A stretch of 64,000 bases of DNA from Paenibacillus albus. GTDB taxonomy: Bacteria; Bacillota; Bacilli; Paenibacillales; Paenibacillaceae. Where the stretch lies: assembly GCF_003952225.1 (NCBI RefSeq), contig NZ_CP034437.1:6062001-6126000 (forward strand). Direction: 5' to 3'. Of this stretch, positions 50,698 through 59,139 are shown piece after piece. A program made the position numbers and the translations under genes. The notes beneath the pieces are model-generated. The model saw only the letters and a list, made by a program, of their open reading frames with translations. It ran no database searches and was not told where the DNA came from. The stretch's first letter is position 1. The number at the start of each line of letters is the position of its first letter.

Positions 50698-51879
50698 TCA
50701 TTGTTCAATTCCTGCGAGCGTCAGCACCTGCTTCATCCGGCGCGCGGCAAGCTCCGGCTGAGCAAGCAGTCCTGCTCCGTCCGCCAGCCGGAACAGCTCG
50801 GACAGATGCACGATGGATCGTGCTCCCTCGGCTGCACCGAGCATACGGAAGTGATTTTGATGACCGTTCAGATAAGCCATGAACACGATGCCCGTCTTAT
50901 ACGCATAGGTTGGACGCTGGAAAATATGCCGAGACAACGGCACAGTCGGCGCAAACAACGCCTGGTACCCCGCCGCGTCTCCTTCATCAAGAGCGTGAAT
51001 TGCCGCCGCTGCAACAGGCGCAATCGCATCGAAGATACCGAGCAGCGCATCGCTGTAGCCGTATTCGTCGCCCTGAATTAGTTCGGGATAATTGAAATCG
51101 TCACCGGTATACATCCGCACGCCGCATGGGAGTCTCCGGCGCATCTGCACTTCTTTGTCCGCATCGAGAAGCGAAATCTTGATTCCGTCCACCTTATCCC
51201 GATTCGCCTCAATAATGCGGAGACAGACTGACATCGCCGTGCCGATATCGCGCGAGCCCCAATAACCGGCAAGAGCAGGATCGAACATATCCCCGAGCCA
51301 ATGCAGAATGACCGGCCGCGACACTTGGCGCAGAATCGTCCCATACACCTGCTCGTAATCCTCTGGCGACTTCGCGATCGCTGCCAACGCTCGGCTCGCC
51401 ATCAGTATGACTTGACCGCCGCGGCTCTCGATATATTCGCACTGCTCCTCGTAGGCGCGAATGACTTGCTCGATTGTCACCTGCGGCCCCGGTGCCAGCT
51501 GATCCGTCCCAGCTCCGCAAGCGATGCGTCCGCCCACAGACGCTGCTTCCGCAAGCGACAGTCCGATCAGCTCTTTGGCGCGCAACCAATCGAGCCCCAT
51601 TCCGCGCTGAGCCGTATCCATCGCTTCGGCAACGGCAAGGCCGAGCGACCATAGATGATGCCGGTACGCCATCGTCGCCTGCCAATCCACAGCAGCACCA
51701 AGCAGCGGCTCCGCAGCGGCAAGCGGATCGCATACGACATGTGCCGCAGAGAAGGCGATTCGCCCTTTCAACGGAACGGCAGGCGCTTCAATCGGCGCTC
51801 TCCCGCTCAGCGTATAATCGGTCAATCCCCCTCCGGCGATAGGTAGCTTAATCAATTGGCTTTTGCTTTGGCTCATCAT
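50698..51879 (-). CDS. DUF993 family protein (TIM-barrel aldolase-like)
   Basis: A 393-residue protein of the DUF993 family, distantly related to dihydrodipicolinate synthase/aldolase barrels but without biochemical proof that I know of. Segments: MAYRHHLWSLGLAVAEAMDTAQRGMG, LIGLSLAEA, GQVILMASRALAAIAKSPEDYEQVYG, VILHWLGDMFDPALAGYWGS, DGIKISLLDADKE (candidate Schiff-base lysine in IKIS) and TGDDFNYPELIQGD. 13 bases after the Gfo/Idh/MocA gene. DUF993, Gfo/Idh/MocA and TIM-barrel isomerase genes are commonly found together, which suggests oxidation, isomerisation and carbon-carbon cleavage of one sugar; the order is inference. Confidence 0.85.
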   Translation of the reverse strand: MMSQSKSQLIKLPIAGGGLTDYTLSGRAPIEAPAVPLKGRIAFSAAHVVCDPLAAAEPLLGAAVDWQATMAYRHHLWSLGLAVAEAMDTAQRGMGLDWLRAKELIGLSLAEAASVGGRIACGAGTDQLAPGPQVTIEQVIRAYEEQCEYIESRGGQVILMASRALAAIAKSPEDYEQVYGTILRQVSRPVILHWLGDMFDPALAGYWGSRDIGTAMSVCLRIIEANRDKVDGIKISLLDADKEVQMRRRLPCGVRMYTGDDFNYPELIQGDEYGYSDALLGIFDAIAPVAAAAIHALDEGDAAGYQALFAPTVPLSRHIFQRPTYAYKTGIVFMAYLNGHQNHFRMLGAAEGARSIVHLSELFRLADGAGLLAQPELAARRMKQVLTLAGIEQ

Positions 51880-51890
51880 CGTGCCCCCTC

Positions 51891-53042
51891 CTACAGCTCA
51901 AGCGCCGGAACATCCACCCAGCGCCGCTCCGCCCATGATTGCAGGCCAAGCTCCGCCATCTGGGTTCCTTTTGCCCCTTCAAGCAGATCCCACGGGAACG
52001 GTGAGCCCGTAACGACATGCTTCAAGAACAGCTCCCATTGCACCTTGAAGCCGTTCTCGAACAGCTGGTTATCCGGGACTTCCTGCCACTGCTCCGTGAA
52101 CTGGAAAGGATTCGGAATATCAGGATTCCACACCGGCTTCGGCGTGTTGACCCGGTGCTGCGCCTTGCAATCGCGCAAACCGGCAACGGCACTGCCTTCG
52201 GTGCCATCCACTTGAATCGTAAGCAGGTCATCCCGGTCGACCCGCACCGCCCAAGAAGAGTTCGCTTGAACGACAATGCCGCCATCGAGCTGAAATGTCG
52301 CGTATGCCGCATCGTCCGCCGTACATGAGTAACGCTCGCCCTGCTCGTCGATACGTTCTGGAATATGCGTTGCGCCAAGGCAAGATACCGCTTTCACTTC
52401 GCCGAACAGATTATCCAGCACATAGCGCCAATGCGCGAACATGTCGACGATGATGCCGCCGCCGTCAGCCTTGCGGTAATTCCAAGAAGGGCGCTGAGCT
52501 GCCTGCCAATCTCCTTCGAACACCCAGTAGCCGAATTCCATGCGCACGGACAGAATTCGGCCGAAGTAGCCCGAATCTACCAATCGCTTCAGCTTAATGA
52601 GTCCTGGCAGAAACAGCTTATCCTGCACGACGCCGTTCTTCACGCCAGCTTCCCGAGCAAGCTTCGCAATCGCAAGCGACTCCTTCAAGCTGTCTGCCGT
52701 CGGTTTCTCGCAATAAATATGTTTGCCTGCAGCAATGGCTTGCTTCACGCTCTCCGCCCGCCGAAGGGTTGTCTGCGCATCAAAATATATCGTACTGTTA
52801 GGGTCCGCCAAACACGCCTCAAGGTCAGTGCTCCATCTTGCGACGCCGTGCTTCTCCGCCAATGCTTGCAGCTTACTCGCCTGCCTGCCGACCAGAATCG
52901 GATCAGGCATAATGGTGTCACCGTTCGAAAGCGCAATGCCTCCCTGCTGACGAATCGCCAGAATCGAGCGGATCAGATGCTGATTCGTGCCCATTCGTCC
53001 TGTCACGCCATTCATAATAATGCCAAGCGTATGTACGGTCAT
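51891..53042 (-). CDS. Gfo/Idh/MocA family oxidoreductase
   Basis: A 383-residue oxidoreductase with an atypical N-terminus: LGIIMNGVTGRMGTNQHLIRSI (GVTGRMGxN nucleotide loop, reminiscent of dihydrodipicolinate reductase) near residue 7, then KHIYCEKPTADSLKES near 115 with the catalytic EKP lysine, and ADGGGIIVDMFAHWRYVLDNLFGE near 205. AAGGAGG lies 9 bases before the ATG; between them is an ATGTAA start-stop pair. Heads the seven-gene operon, 81 bases after the beta-helix gene. The nucleotide loop distinguishes it from the other three Gfo/Idh/MocA proteins in the window. Confidence 0.88.
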   Translation of the reverse strand: MTVHTLGIIMNGVTGRMGTNQHLIRSILAIRQQGGIALSNGDTIMPDPILVGRQASKLQALAEKHGVARWSTDLEACLADPNSTIYFDAQTTLRRAESVKQAIAAGKHIYCEKPTADSLKESLAIAKLAREAGVKNGVVQDKLFLPGLIKLKRLVDSGYFGRILSVRMEFGYWVFEGDWQAAQRPSWNYRKADGGGIIVDMFAHWRYVLDNLFGEVKAVSCLGATHIPERIDEQGERYSCTADDAAYATFQLDGGIVVQANSSWAVRVDRDDLLTIQVDGTEGSAVAGLRDCKAQHRVNTPKPVWNPDIPNPFQFTEQWQEVPDNQLFENGFKVQWELFLKHVVTGSPFPWDLLEGAKGTQMAELGLQSWAERRWVDVPALEL

Positions 53043-53123
53043 CTTACATAGCCTCCTTAAGATTAGGTGCCGCCGCCAGCCTCTATCAGCCCGTTCGTCC
53101 GCAGCCAGCGGCGGCACAGCCAT

Positions 53124-55238
53124 CTATTTCTTCACATACTCAAATGCGCCGATATCCGGCTTTCCTTGATCCGGCCGCTTCTCGCTCTGCTGATGCAGCA
53201 CGTACTGCTTCTGAAGCAGTTCACCTAGCGAGCCGTTCAATCCCGCTCCCGCATCGATCAGAGCAGAATCGGCTTTCAGCTTGTAATTCTGCACGCCAAG
53301 CGTCACATCAACGAAGCCTGGATCCACCCCGGTCAACGTTCCCATATTCTTCGCAGGAACACGATCCGGTTCATTGAAGTCATAATAATAGCCCTCAGAG
53401 AACCAGTTGTTCCGAAGCTCGATCGTGCCGTCATCATCGGTAATGACTAGGGGCGCCGGATTCGCGCCGGCATGGTGGAACACATTGCCCCGCGCATCCA
53501 CATGCTTGCCCGGCGCATAGAAGAGCACGGTCCGCTCCGTGCGGCCAGGATCCTTAAGACCAGGCACGCCATCTTGTCCATACACGCGCTGCTGACGGTA
53601 CGTCACGACCGTGTTGTTCCAGAAATTCAGCGTCCCGTGCCGATCCGGAACCGTCACATTGTCGCCGCCGAAGTTAATAATTTCGTCATCGCCCCAAGTG
53701 TCGAACAGATGGTCATGCTCAATGAGCAGATTCCCGTATACGAACGAGCTGTTGTACGCCTTGTCGAACACAATACGCGGCGTATCCTCTGCGTCATCCA
53801 GCGCAATTTGCCTGCGGCCGCCCTCTATCCAGTTATACCGAACGACGGTGCCTGCGCCGCGGTCCTTCAGGCCGTAGCCTTGCGAGCCTGCCAGCAAATC
53901 GCCATAATGGTTGTTCTCATATACGGTGCCGATTGCCGCAATATAGCTGTTATGCTCGAACATGCGCCCTATGTTGCCGTTACCGTAGATGGAGTTGCCT
54001 TGAATGAGCAAATCCTTCGAGGTGTAGTCGATGAGCGCTCCTTCCCATACATACATCGAGGATGTCCCAAATATGCCGTTTCCGTTGTCATGAATCGTAT
54101 TGTTCCGCAGCGTCACATGGTCGCCGTTATCGATCCAGATGCCCGCCGCATTGACCGCATAGCTGGCCCCCGCACCGCTCGCGTTCACATACTTCTTCGA
54201 GGCGTGCGCATTTAGCACTTCAAAATTCTCAAACGTCACATAAGCCGCCTTCTTGCTGTCCTTGCCGATACGCACAAGCGAACGGTTGGCGTTCGGAATC
54301 GGATTGAGCGCGCGCGTCACCGCTCCGCTGCCGTCAATCTTAGGCAGCTCGCCGCCCGGTCCCGGTACGCCGTGGATGATGATCGGCTGCTCCTTCGTAC
54401 CCTCTGCGAATATCCCGATTTTTTCCCGATAGGGCTCTGGGCGATAGTAGATATACACGACATCTCCGGCTTTCAGCGTCTCCCAGGCAAAATCATTGAT
54501 ATTCTCGTACGTCTTGCCCGGACCGATCTCCACCGTCGCAGGCGGCGCTTCATTCACGCTCGGCTGCTTCTTTGAGGCGGCTGGCACCCAATTGTCATAG
54601 TTCACGCTGCTAAGGTCGATCTGGAACTTCAGCTTATCCTTGTCCGTCATCCCAGCCAGATCAATCGGATCGTTGAAGACCATCCATGATGCGCCTGCAC
54701 TGCCGGCCACAGAGTACGCGATACACTTGGAATCAGACACCCCGCACTTCTTGGTAATAATCCCGTTGATTGTGTACGTGTAGTATGGATCGTCCTCATT
54801 TGCGAAATTGAGGAACTGAAACGGGCGCTGCGCCTCATTCGTGAACAGCTTCATGCCTCCGACGCTCATTTGGTCCACATAGAGCGCATCCTTCGATTCC
54901 GGCCATCCGTTTACAATCTCGCCTTCCTCGTCCATCGCTGCCTCTGCAGGAACAATAGCAATGCTGCCCAGCTTGCCGTCAACCAGCGTCTTCAAGACAG
55001 ATACCGGAATATCGACCGTTTGGAGCCCATCCTTCAAATCGACGTCGAACGTGAACGAATGTGCTGCATCTCCCTCGTATGTACCGCTCTCCGCGTCGAT
55101 ATTGAACAAGGCTTTCAGCTTGAATTGCGCGGCAGCGCCACTGGCCCGCTGTACACCTCCGGCTGCAAACAGCGCGAGCAGCATCGTAAACATAATAAGC
55201 ATAAGGATGGCTTTCTTCGGTTTGAGTGCTTGGATCAT
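53124..55238 (-). CDS. Secreted right-handed beta-helix protein
   Basis: A 704-residue exported protein. Signal peptide at residues 1-35 (KKAILMLIMFTMLLALFAAGG...ASGAA). Residues ~36-220 form a separate beta-rich domain with a Cys pair (KKCGVSDSKC). From ~225 (IGPGKTYENINDFAWETLKAGDVVYIYYRPEPYREKI) comes a beta-helix of the pectate-lyase-like superfamily, with repeated Asn-rich turns (LRNNTIHDNGNGIFG, LIQGNSIYGNGN, VRYNWIEGG). It ends GKPDIGAFEY, as do polysaccharide-lyase-like secreted proteins. Glycan cleavage is plausible, but no lysine or aspartate site is assigned. The helix half is homologous to the next gene. Confidence 0.87.
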   Translation of the reverse strand: MIQALKPKKAILMLIMFTMLLALFAAGGVQRASGAAAQFKLKALFNIDAESGTYEGDAAHSFTFDVDLKDGLQTVDIPVSVLKTLVDGKLGSIAIVPAEAAMDEEGEIVNGWPESKDALYVDQMSVGGMKLFTNEAQRPFQFLNFANEDDPYYTYTINGIITKKCGVSDSKCIAYSVAGSAGASWMVFNDPIDLAGMTDKDKLKFQIDLSSVNYDNWVPAASKKQPSVNEAPPATVEIGPGKTYENINDFAWETLKAGDVVYIYYRPEPYREKIGIFAEGTKEQPIIIHGVPGPGGELPKIDGSGAVTRALNPIPNANRSLVRIGKDSKKAAYVTFENFEVLNAHASKKYVNASGAGASYAVNAAGIWIDNGDHVTLRNNTIHDNGNGIFGTSSMYVWEGALIDYTSKDLLIQGNSIYGNGNIGRMFEHNSYIAAIGTVYENNHYGDLLAGSQGYGLKDRGAGTVVRYNWIEGGRRQIALDDAEDTPRIVFDKAYNSSFVYGNLLIEHDHLFDTWGDDEIINFGGDNVTVPDRHGTLNFWNNTVVTYRQQRVYGQDGVPGLKDPGRTERTVLFYAPGKHVDARGNVFHHAGANPAPLVITDDDGTIELRNNWFSEGYYYDFNEPDRVPAKNMGTLTGVDPGFVDVTLGVQNYKLKADSALIDAGAGLNGSLGELLQKQYVLHQQSEKRPDQGKPDIGAFEYVKK

Positions 55239-55378
55239 CTTCGTCTGTTCCTCCCATTCATCGAAGGACTGCCCTAAGTCTAACGGTACAGCAGCCGTAT
55301 CCACGCCGCTACGGTAGCCTTTTGCAGTCCTTCATTCTTCTTCAACTTGTGAAAATAGTGACCTGAATCGAAAAATAA

Positions 55379-55408
55379 GAGAAGAACCTCAAGAGTACGG
55401 CTCTTCTC
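55379..55408 (-). terminator. Probable terminator of the upstream beta-helix gene
   Basis: GAGAAGA and TCTTCTC pair with an imperfect inner stem; AATAAAAA-type sequence gives a T-rich tail on the minus strand. It lies just after the stop at 55419, so the two beta-helix genes are separately terminated. Confidence 0.65.
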
Positions 55409-55418
55409 CTATGCACGG

Positions 55419-56870
55419 TTAATTCTCGAAAGCGCCGATATCAAGCGTGCTATGAGCTGCACGGGCGATGGATGATTGATGCTTCACATATTCCATGTTG
55501 ATCGGATAAGAGCTTGCGCCAGCTGCCAGCGAAGTGCCTGCATTAATAAGCGCAGAACCTGTTGCCGGACGCAAATCGAGTGTAGAGAAGTTCGTGAAGC
55601 CAGGCGACGTGCCGGTAATTGTGCCGGAGTGAGTTACTGTTCCGCCGGAGCCTGCCGCAATGTTCACATAGCCGGTGTTGATCCAGTTGTTATACAGATT
55701 CGCCGTACCCGTCTGATCAATTATGCGAAGTGAGGAAGTGGAGACGCTCTTATAAAACACGTTGTTGCGTACATCCGCCGTCTCGCTGCTTGTCGACAGC
55801 CGCAGCAAGGTTGCGTTATCGGTCCGATTCGAAATAAACGTGTTGTTATACAAGTAGAGCGTTCCTTTGCGGTAGAGGGAGGTAGTGCCATTGTCGCCGC
55901 CGTAGTGGACGAATTGCGGGTTGCGCGTATCATTTGGCTTAATGAGGACATTGCCGTAGACGTAGGTTTGATGGTAATTGGCATCGCTGCTGATGAGCGT
56001 CGTATCGTCCCCTTCGACCAGATCGAGCTGGCGGTTGCCGCCTTCAACCCAGTTGTACCGGATAACGGTTCCGGATGAGCGGTCCTTGAGATTGTTGCCC
56101 GTGCAGCCGCTGCACAGATCGCCTAATCGGTTGTACTGGAAGGTGATGCCGATTGCCGCGGTGTAGATGTTATGCTCGTAAACGCTGCCACTGTTGCCGT
56201 TGCCGTAGATGTAGTTGCCTTCAACGAGAATGTTCCGCGAAGCGCCGGCATCCGAACTTGCAACGAACAAGCCGTTGCCTCCGTCAGTAATGATATTGTT
56301 GCGGAACGTCAAGTTCTCGCCGTACTCCACGAAGATCGGCGAGGCCGCTTTGACGTAGCTGACCGATGTGCCAACATTGTTCGTATAGGAGTAACCTAGC
56401 TTGGCGCCGCGGATCTCCAGGTTCTCTATCGTGATGTATTTTGGCAAATTGCCAGTCGATGGATCTGATGCGCTGCCTGTGAAGCGAGCCCCGCCGATCT
56501 TGATGACGGAACGGTTGTCGTTCCAGAAGTCTAGCGCGGCACGAGTCGTTGCCCCGCTGCCATCAATGACAGGCCTTACGCCGCTCGCATTCGGAACGCC
56601 AGTGACCGTAATCGGCGCTGCCGCGGTTCCCATCCGGGAGAGAACGATCTTCTCCTTGTACGGCGTGGAGCGCCAATAAATTTTCACTTGGTCGCCTGCG
56701 TTCAGCGATTCCCACGGCACATCGCCGATATTGGCGTACACCTTGCCAGGTCCTACCTCGTAAAGCGTTGCTGCATAAGCTTTGTCCGCGTTTGGCGCGA
56801 AGCTGATCAATCCCAGTACGAGCAGCATCGCGAGTACCGCATAAACCGTTTGTTTACTCATCTTTCGCAT
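55419..56870 (-). CDS. Secreted right-handed beta-helix protein (paralogue)
   Basis: A 483-residue exported protein: signal peptide (TVYAVLAMLLVLGLISFAP...AYA), then directly the beta-helix unit VGPGKVYANIGDVPWESLNAGDQVKIYWRSTPYKEKI, IEDSG-type IDGSGATTRAAL, repeated Asn turns (LTFRNNIITDGGNGLF, LVEGNYIYGNGN, VIRYNWVEGG) and the ending STLDIGAFEN. It lacks the ~190-residue N-terminal domain of its neighbour. GGAGG sits 6 bases before the ATG at 56870 (another ATG is too close to it). A CSGCTG motif may bind metal or form a disulfide. Probably arose by duplication of the helix part. Confidence 0.87.
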   Translation of the reverse strand: MRKMSKQTVYAVLAMLLVLGLISFAPNADKAYAATLYEVGPGKVYANIGDVPWESLNAGDQVKIYWRSTPYKEKIVLSRMGTAAAPITVTGVPNASGVRPVIDGSGATTRAALDFWNDNRSVIKIGGARFTGSASDPSTGNLPKYITIENLEIRGAKLGYSYTNNVGTSVSYVKAASPIFVEYGENLTFRNNIITDGGNGLFVASSDAGASRNILVEGNYIYGNGNSGSVYEHNIYTAAIGITFQYNRLGDLCSGCTGNNLKDRSSGTVIRYNWVEGGNRQLDLVEGDDTTLISSDANYHQTYVYGNVLIKPNDTRNPQFVHYGGDNGTTSLYRKGTLYLYNNTFISNRTDNATLLRLSTSSETADVRNNVFYKSVSTSSLRIIDQTGTANLYNNWINTGYVNIAAGSGGTVTHSGTITGTSPGFTNFSTLDLRPATGSALINAGTSLAAGASSYPINMEYVKHQSSIARAAHSTLDIGAFEN

Positions 56871-57005
56871 CTTCATCCTCCTTTAGTTAGCTCATCTCTC
56901 GCCATCATAGCGGTATCCGTCCGCGCCTTTAGCGGTGCGCACAACATGATGCAAGCCTCCTAACGAATCACCTCCGGTCGCTCTAGAATGACCCCACTAT
57001 AGAAA

Positions 57006-57035
57006 AAAACCGACGAGAAACCAATCGTCGGTTTT
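57006..57035. terminator. Bidirectional terminator of the GH20 operon
   Basis: AAAACCGACGA and TCGTCGGTTTT pair around an 8-base loop, with A run and T run on each side, 40 bases after the GH20 stop. Confidence 0.9.
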
Positions 57036-57074
57036 CATTGTCCCTCACAGTTTTCATGCTTTCTAACAATCTGA

Positions 57075-59099
57075 CTAATTGGATGCCAAATTCGCCTCTC
57101 CCATAATGCGAATCTGCTCCTTCGGCTCCGCGTTCTGCACGCTCGCGCGGTCGGGAACAAGCTTCATCTCCTTGACCCAGATGTTGCCGCCCACCGGTTG
57201 ATCGACAAGCAGCCTGACCGCAGCTACAGTCCGCTCTGGATGCGGGTTCTCAATCAGCCATTTGTAGCAGGTTTCATCCCCGAACTGTATCGGCAGCGAC
57301 GTGAATGCGGCTTCGTTTAAGATGGCATCTACGTCGTACTGCGCTGCCGTATGGATCGTTCCTCTAGTCAGCTTTCGGTTCCAGAACCGGTCCTTATTCG
57401 AGATGTTGAAACCGTACGTGATCGGTACGCCAGCCTTCGAGCCATCCTCGTACTCCAGCACATATTCGCCGATCCGGTATTCCCGGTTATCCAGATAGAT
57501 GCCGTCAATAAACTGATGGTATTCGCGAAGATGATCGGTCGTGTGCACGACTTCGATATATGCGGTGCCCGCAGCGGAGTCGGCGTGACGAAGCGCTTCC
57601 CTGTACCGGTATCGATACAGCTCCTCGAATGCGAGACTCGCCGCCCTTTCATGCATCGTGTCGTCGTAGCTATCCCGCCAGAAGAGATAGGACGAATACG
57701 CCATGGAGAAAAGCACGCCGTTGCGCTGCAGGTTCGCTTCCTTGAGCGCGCTCCAGTTCGAGATGATGCCGCCGAGCGGCTTTTGGCGAAGCCGCGTGCT
57801 CCAATCGGCGAAGGACGGTCCATCGAAATTACCGTAAACGACCGGCATGCCCCGTTCAAAATATTGCTGTTCAAAATGCCGCTCAATGCCCCAATACCAA
57901 TGCATCATCAGCATATCCCGCGGCACAAGATCAATTGCTTTGAACGTTGCAGGAATCTTCTCGCCAAAATCAGCTCCCGTATAATAGTCGACCATGCGGC
58001 GCTCCGCTCCGCCGTAGGTTTTGCCATCGGATGTGACCGCGTTCAGCAACTTCTCGCTCCAGAGCATCGTTTGCACGCCACGGTCCTGCAAATACGCATA
58101 AATGCGGTTAATATCATCGGCATACAGCTGCTCCGCAGGCTTGCCTTTACACTTGTCGCAAAGCCCGATCGAATACAGCTCATCATGACCGATATGGACC
58201 GTACGCGGCTGGAAGACATCGAGCACTTCGTCCAGCACATCAAACAGCAGCTCATAGGACCGCTCATCGGATGGGCAATACGTATCCGGGTAAGGATCAT
58301 TATGGCGCTCCCTTATTTCAGGATGATTGATGAGCAAATAATCGCAATGGCTGTGGCTCGGCACCTCTGGAATAACGTCCAGATAGCGCTGCCTGCAGTA
58401 TTCCACCAGTTCCCGAACCTGCTCCTGCGAGAGATAGCGGCCGCCGCCGTTCTCGGCATGGATCGAATTTTTGTACCAGTTGAACGTCTGCTCTTGAATG
58501 ACAATCGTCTTGCCGCTGTATTCGTACATCTCCTCGCAATAACGCACCCAACCCTCATTAATTTCGGGATGCTTCTTATATTCCATCGCGCCGCCGACCT
58601 CGATGACGATCGTGTTGTATTTGAAGTAGAGCAGCATATCGACGAATCGCTTGAAATACGGGATGTCTTCCTCGGTTGGCAAATAAACCTTGAGGCCCCT
58701 TACAGGTACGGTCGGCTCGTTGTAGAGCAAGCCTGAAGGCAGGAAGCCATGCCTGCGGTCAGCCTGCTTTGCAAGTGTAACCGCTCCGTACATGAAGCCT
58801 CGCTCCTGCTCGGCATACACCGTAATCGCGTCGCCATCCGCATGGATGACATAGCCTTCTTCTTGCTCCGTGTACTCGACTCCTAGCTGCTTGCGGATAA
58901 GCTGACGAACCGCATCCGGCACGCCGAGTCGGAATGCTACCTCGCGATATGCCACCGTTTCGCTATCGGGTGACTGCGTCACAGCAGCCTCCACTACGAT
59001 GTCTCTGATGAATGAAATATCGCAGTGGAGCACCGTACCCTTCGTGAGCCAGCCTCCTGTCTGCTGCCAAGCTGCATGTGCCGTTAAAAAATCATCCAT
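57075..59099 (-). CDS. GH20 beta-N-acetylhexosaminidase-like protein
   Basis: A 674-residue glycoside hydrolase of family 20, removing terminal GlcNAc or GalNAc through substrate-assisted catalysis. N-terminal GH20b-like domain (VYAEQERGFMYGAVTLAKQ), then the TIM barrel: PVRGLKVYLPTEEDIPYFKRFVDMLLYFKYNTIVIE, VIPEVPSHSHCDYLL, and the catalytic Asp-Glu pair in TVHIGHDELYSIG (Asp306, Glu307). CDKCKGK follows. No signal peptide, so it probably acts on imported oligosaccharides. GGAGG precedes the ATG. Its position fits a pathway yielding GlcNAc for the nag genes. Confidence 0.9.
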   Translation of the reverse strand: MDDFLTAHAAWQQTGGWLTKGTVLHCDISFIRDIVVEAAVTQSPDSETVAYREVAFRLGVPDAVRQLIRKQLGVEYTEQEEGYVIHADGDAITVYAEQERGFMYGAVTLAKQADRRHGFLPSGLLYNEPTVPVRGLKVYLPTEEDIPYFKRFVDMLLYFKYNTIVIEVGGAMEYKKHPEINEGWVRYCEEMYEYSGKTIVIQEQTFNWYKNSIHAENGGGRYLSQEQVRELVEYCRQRYLDVIPEVPSHSHCDYLLINHPEIRERHNDPYPDTYCPSDERSYELLFDVLDEVLDVFQPRTVHIGHDELYSIGLCDKCKGKPAEQLYADDINRIYAYLQDRGVQTMLWSEKLLNAVTSDGKTYGGAERRMVDYYTGADFGEKIPATFKAIDLVPRDMLMMHWYWGIERHFEQQYFERGMPVVYGNFDGPSFADWSTRLRQKPLGGIISNWSALKEANLQRNGVLFSMAYSSYLFWRDSYDDTMHERAASLAFEELYRYRYREALRHADSAAGTAYIEVVHTTDHLREYHQFIDGIYLDNREYRIGEYVLEYEDGSKAGVPITYGFNISNKDRFWNRKLTRGTIHTAAQYDVDAILNEAAFTSLPIQFGDETCYKWLIENPHPERTVAAVRLLVDQPVGGNIWVKEMKLVPDRASVQNAEPKEQIRIMGEANLASN

Positions 59100-59139
59100 T
59101 GACGCATTCCTCCCGTTATTGGAATGGAGCTGATTCTGA

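Noticed and set aside
57351-58736. 461-codon plus-strand frame inside the GH20 gene
   Set aside because: Antisense shadow of GH20, whose catalytic HxGxDE motif is on the minus strand.
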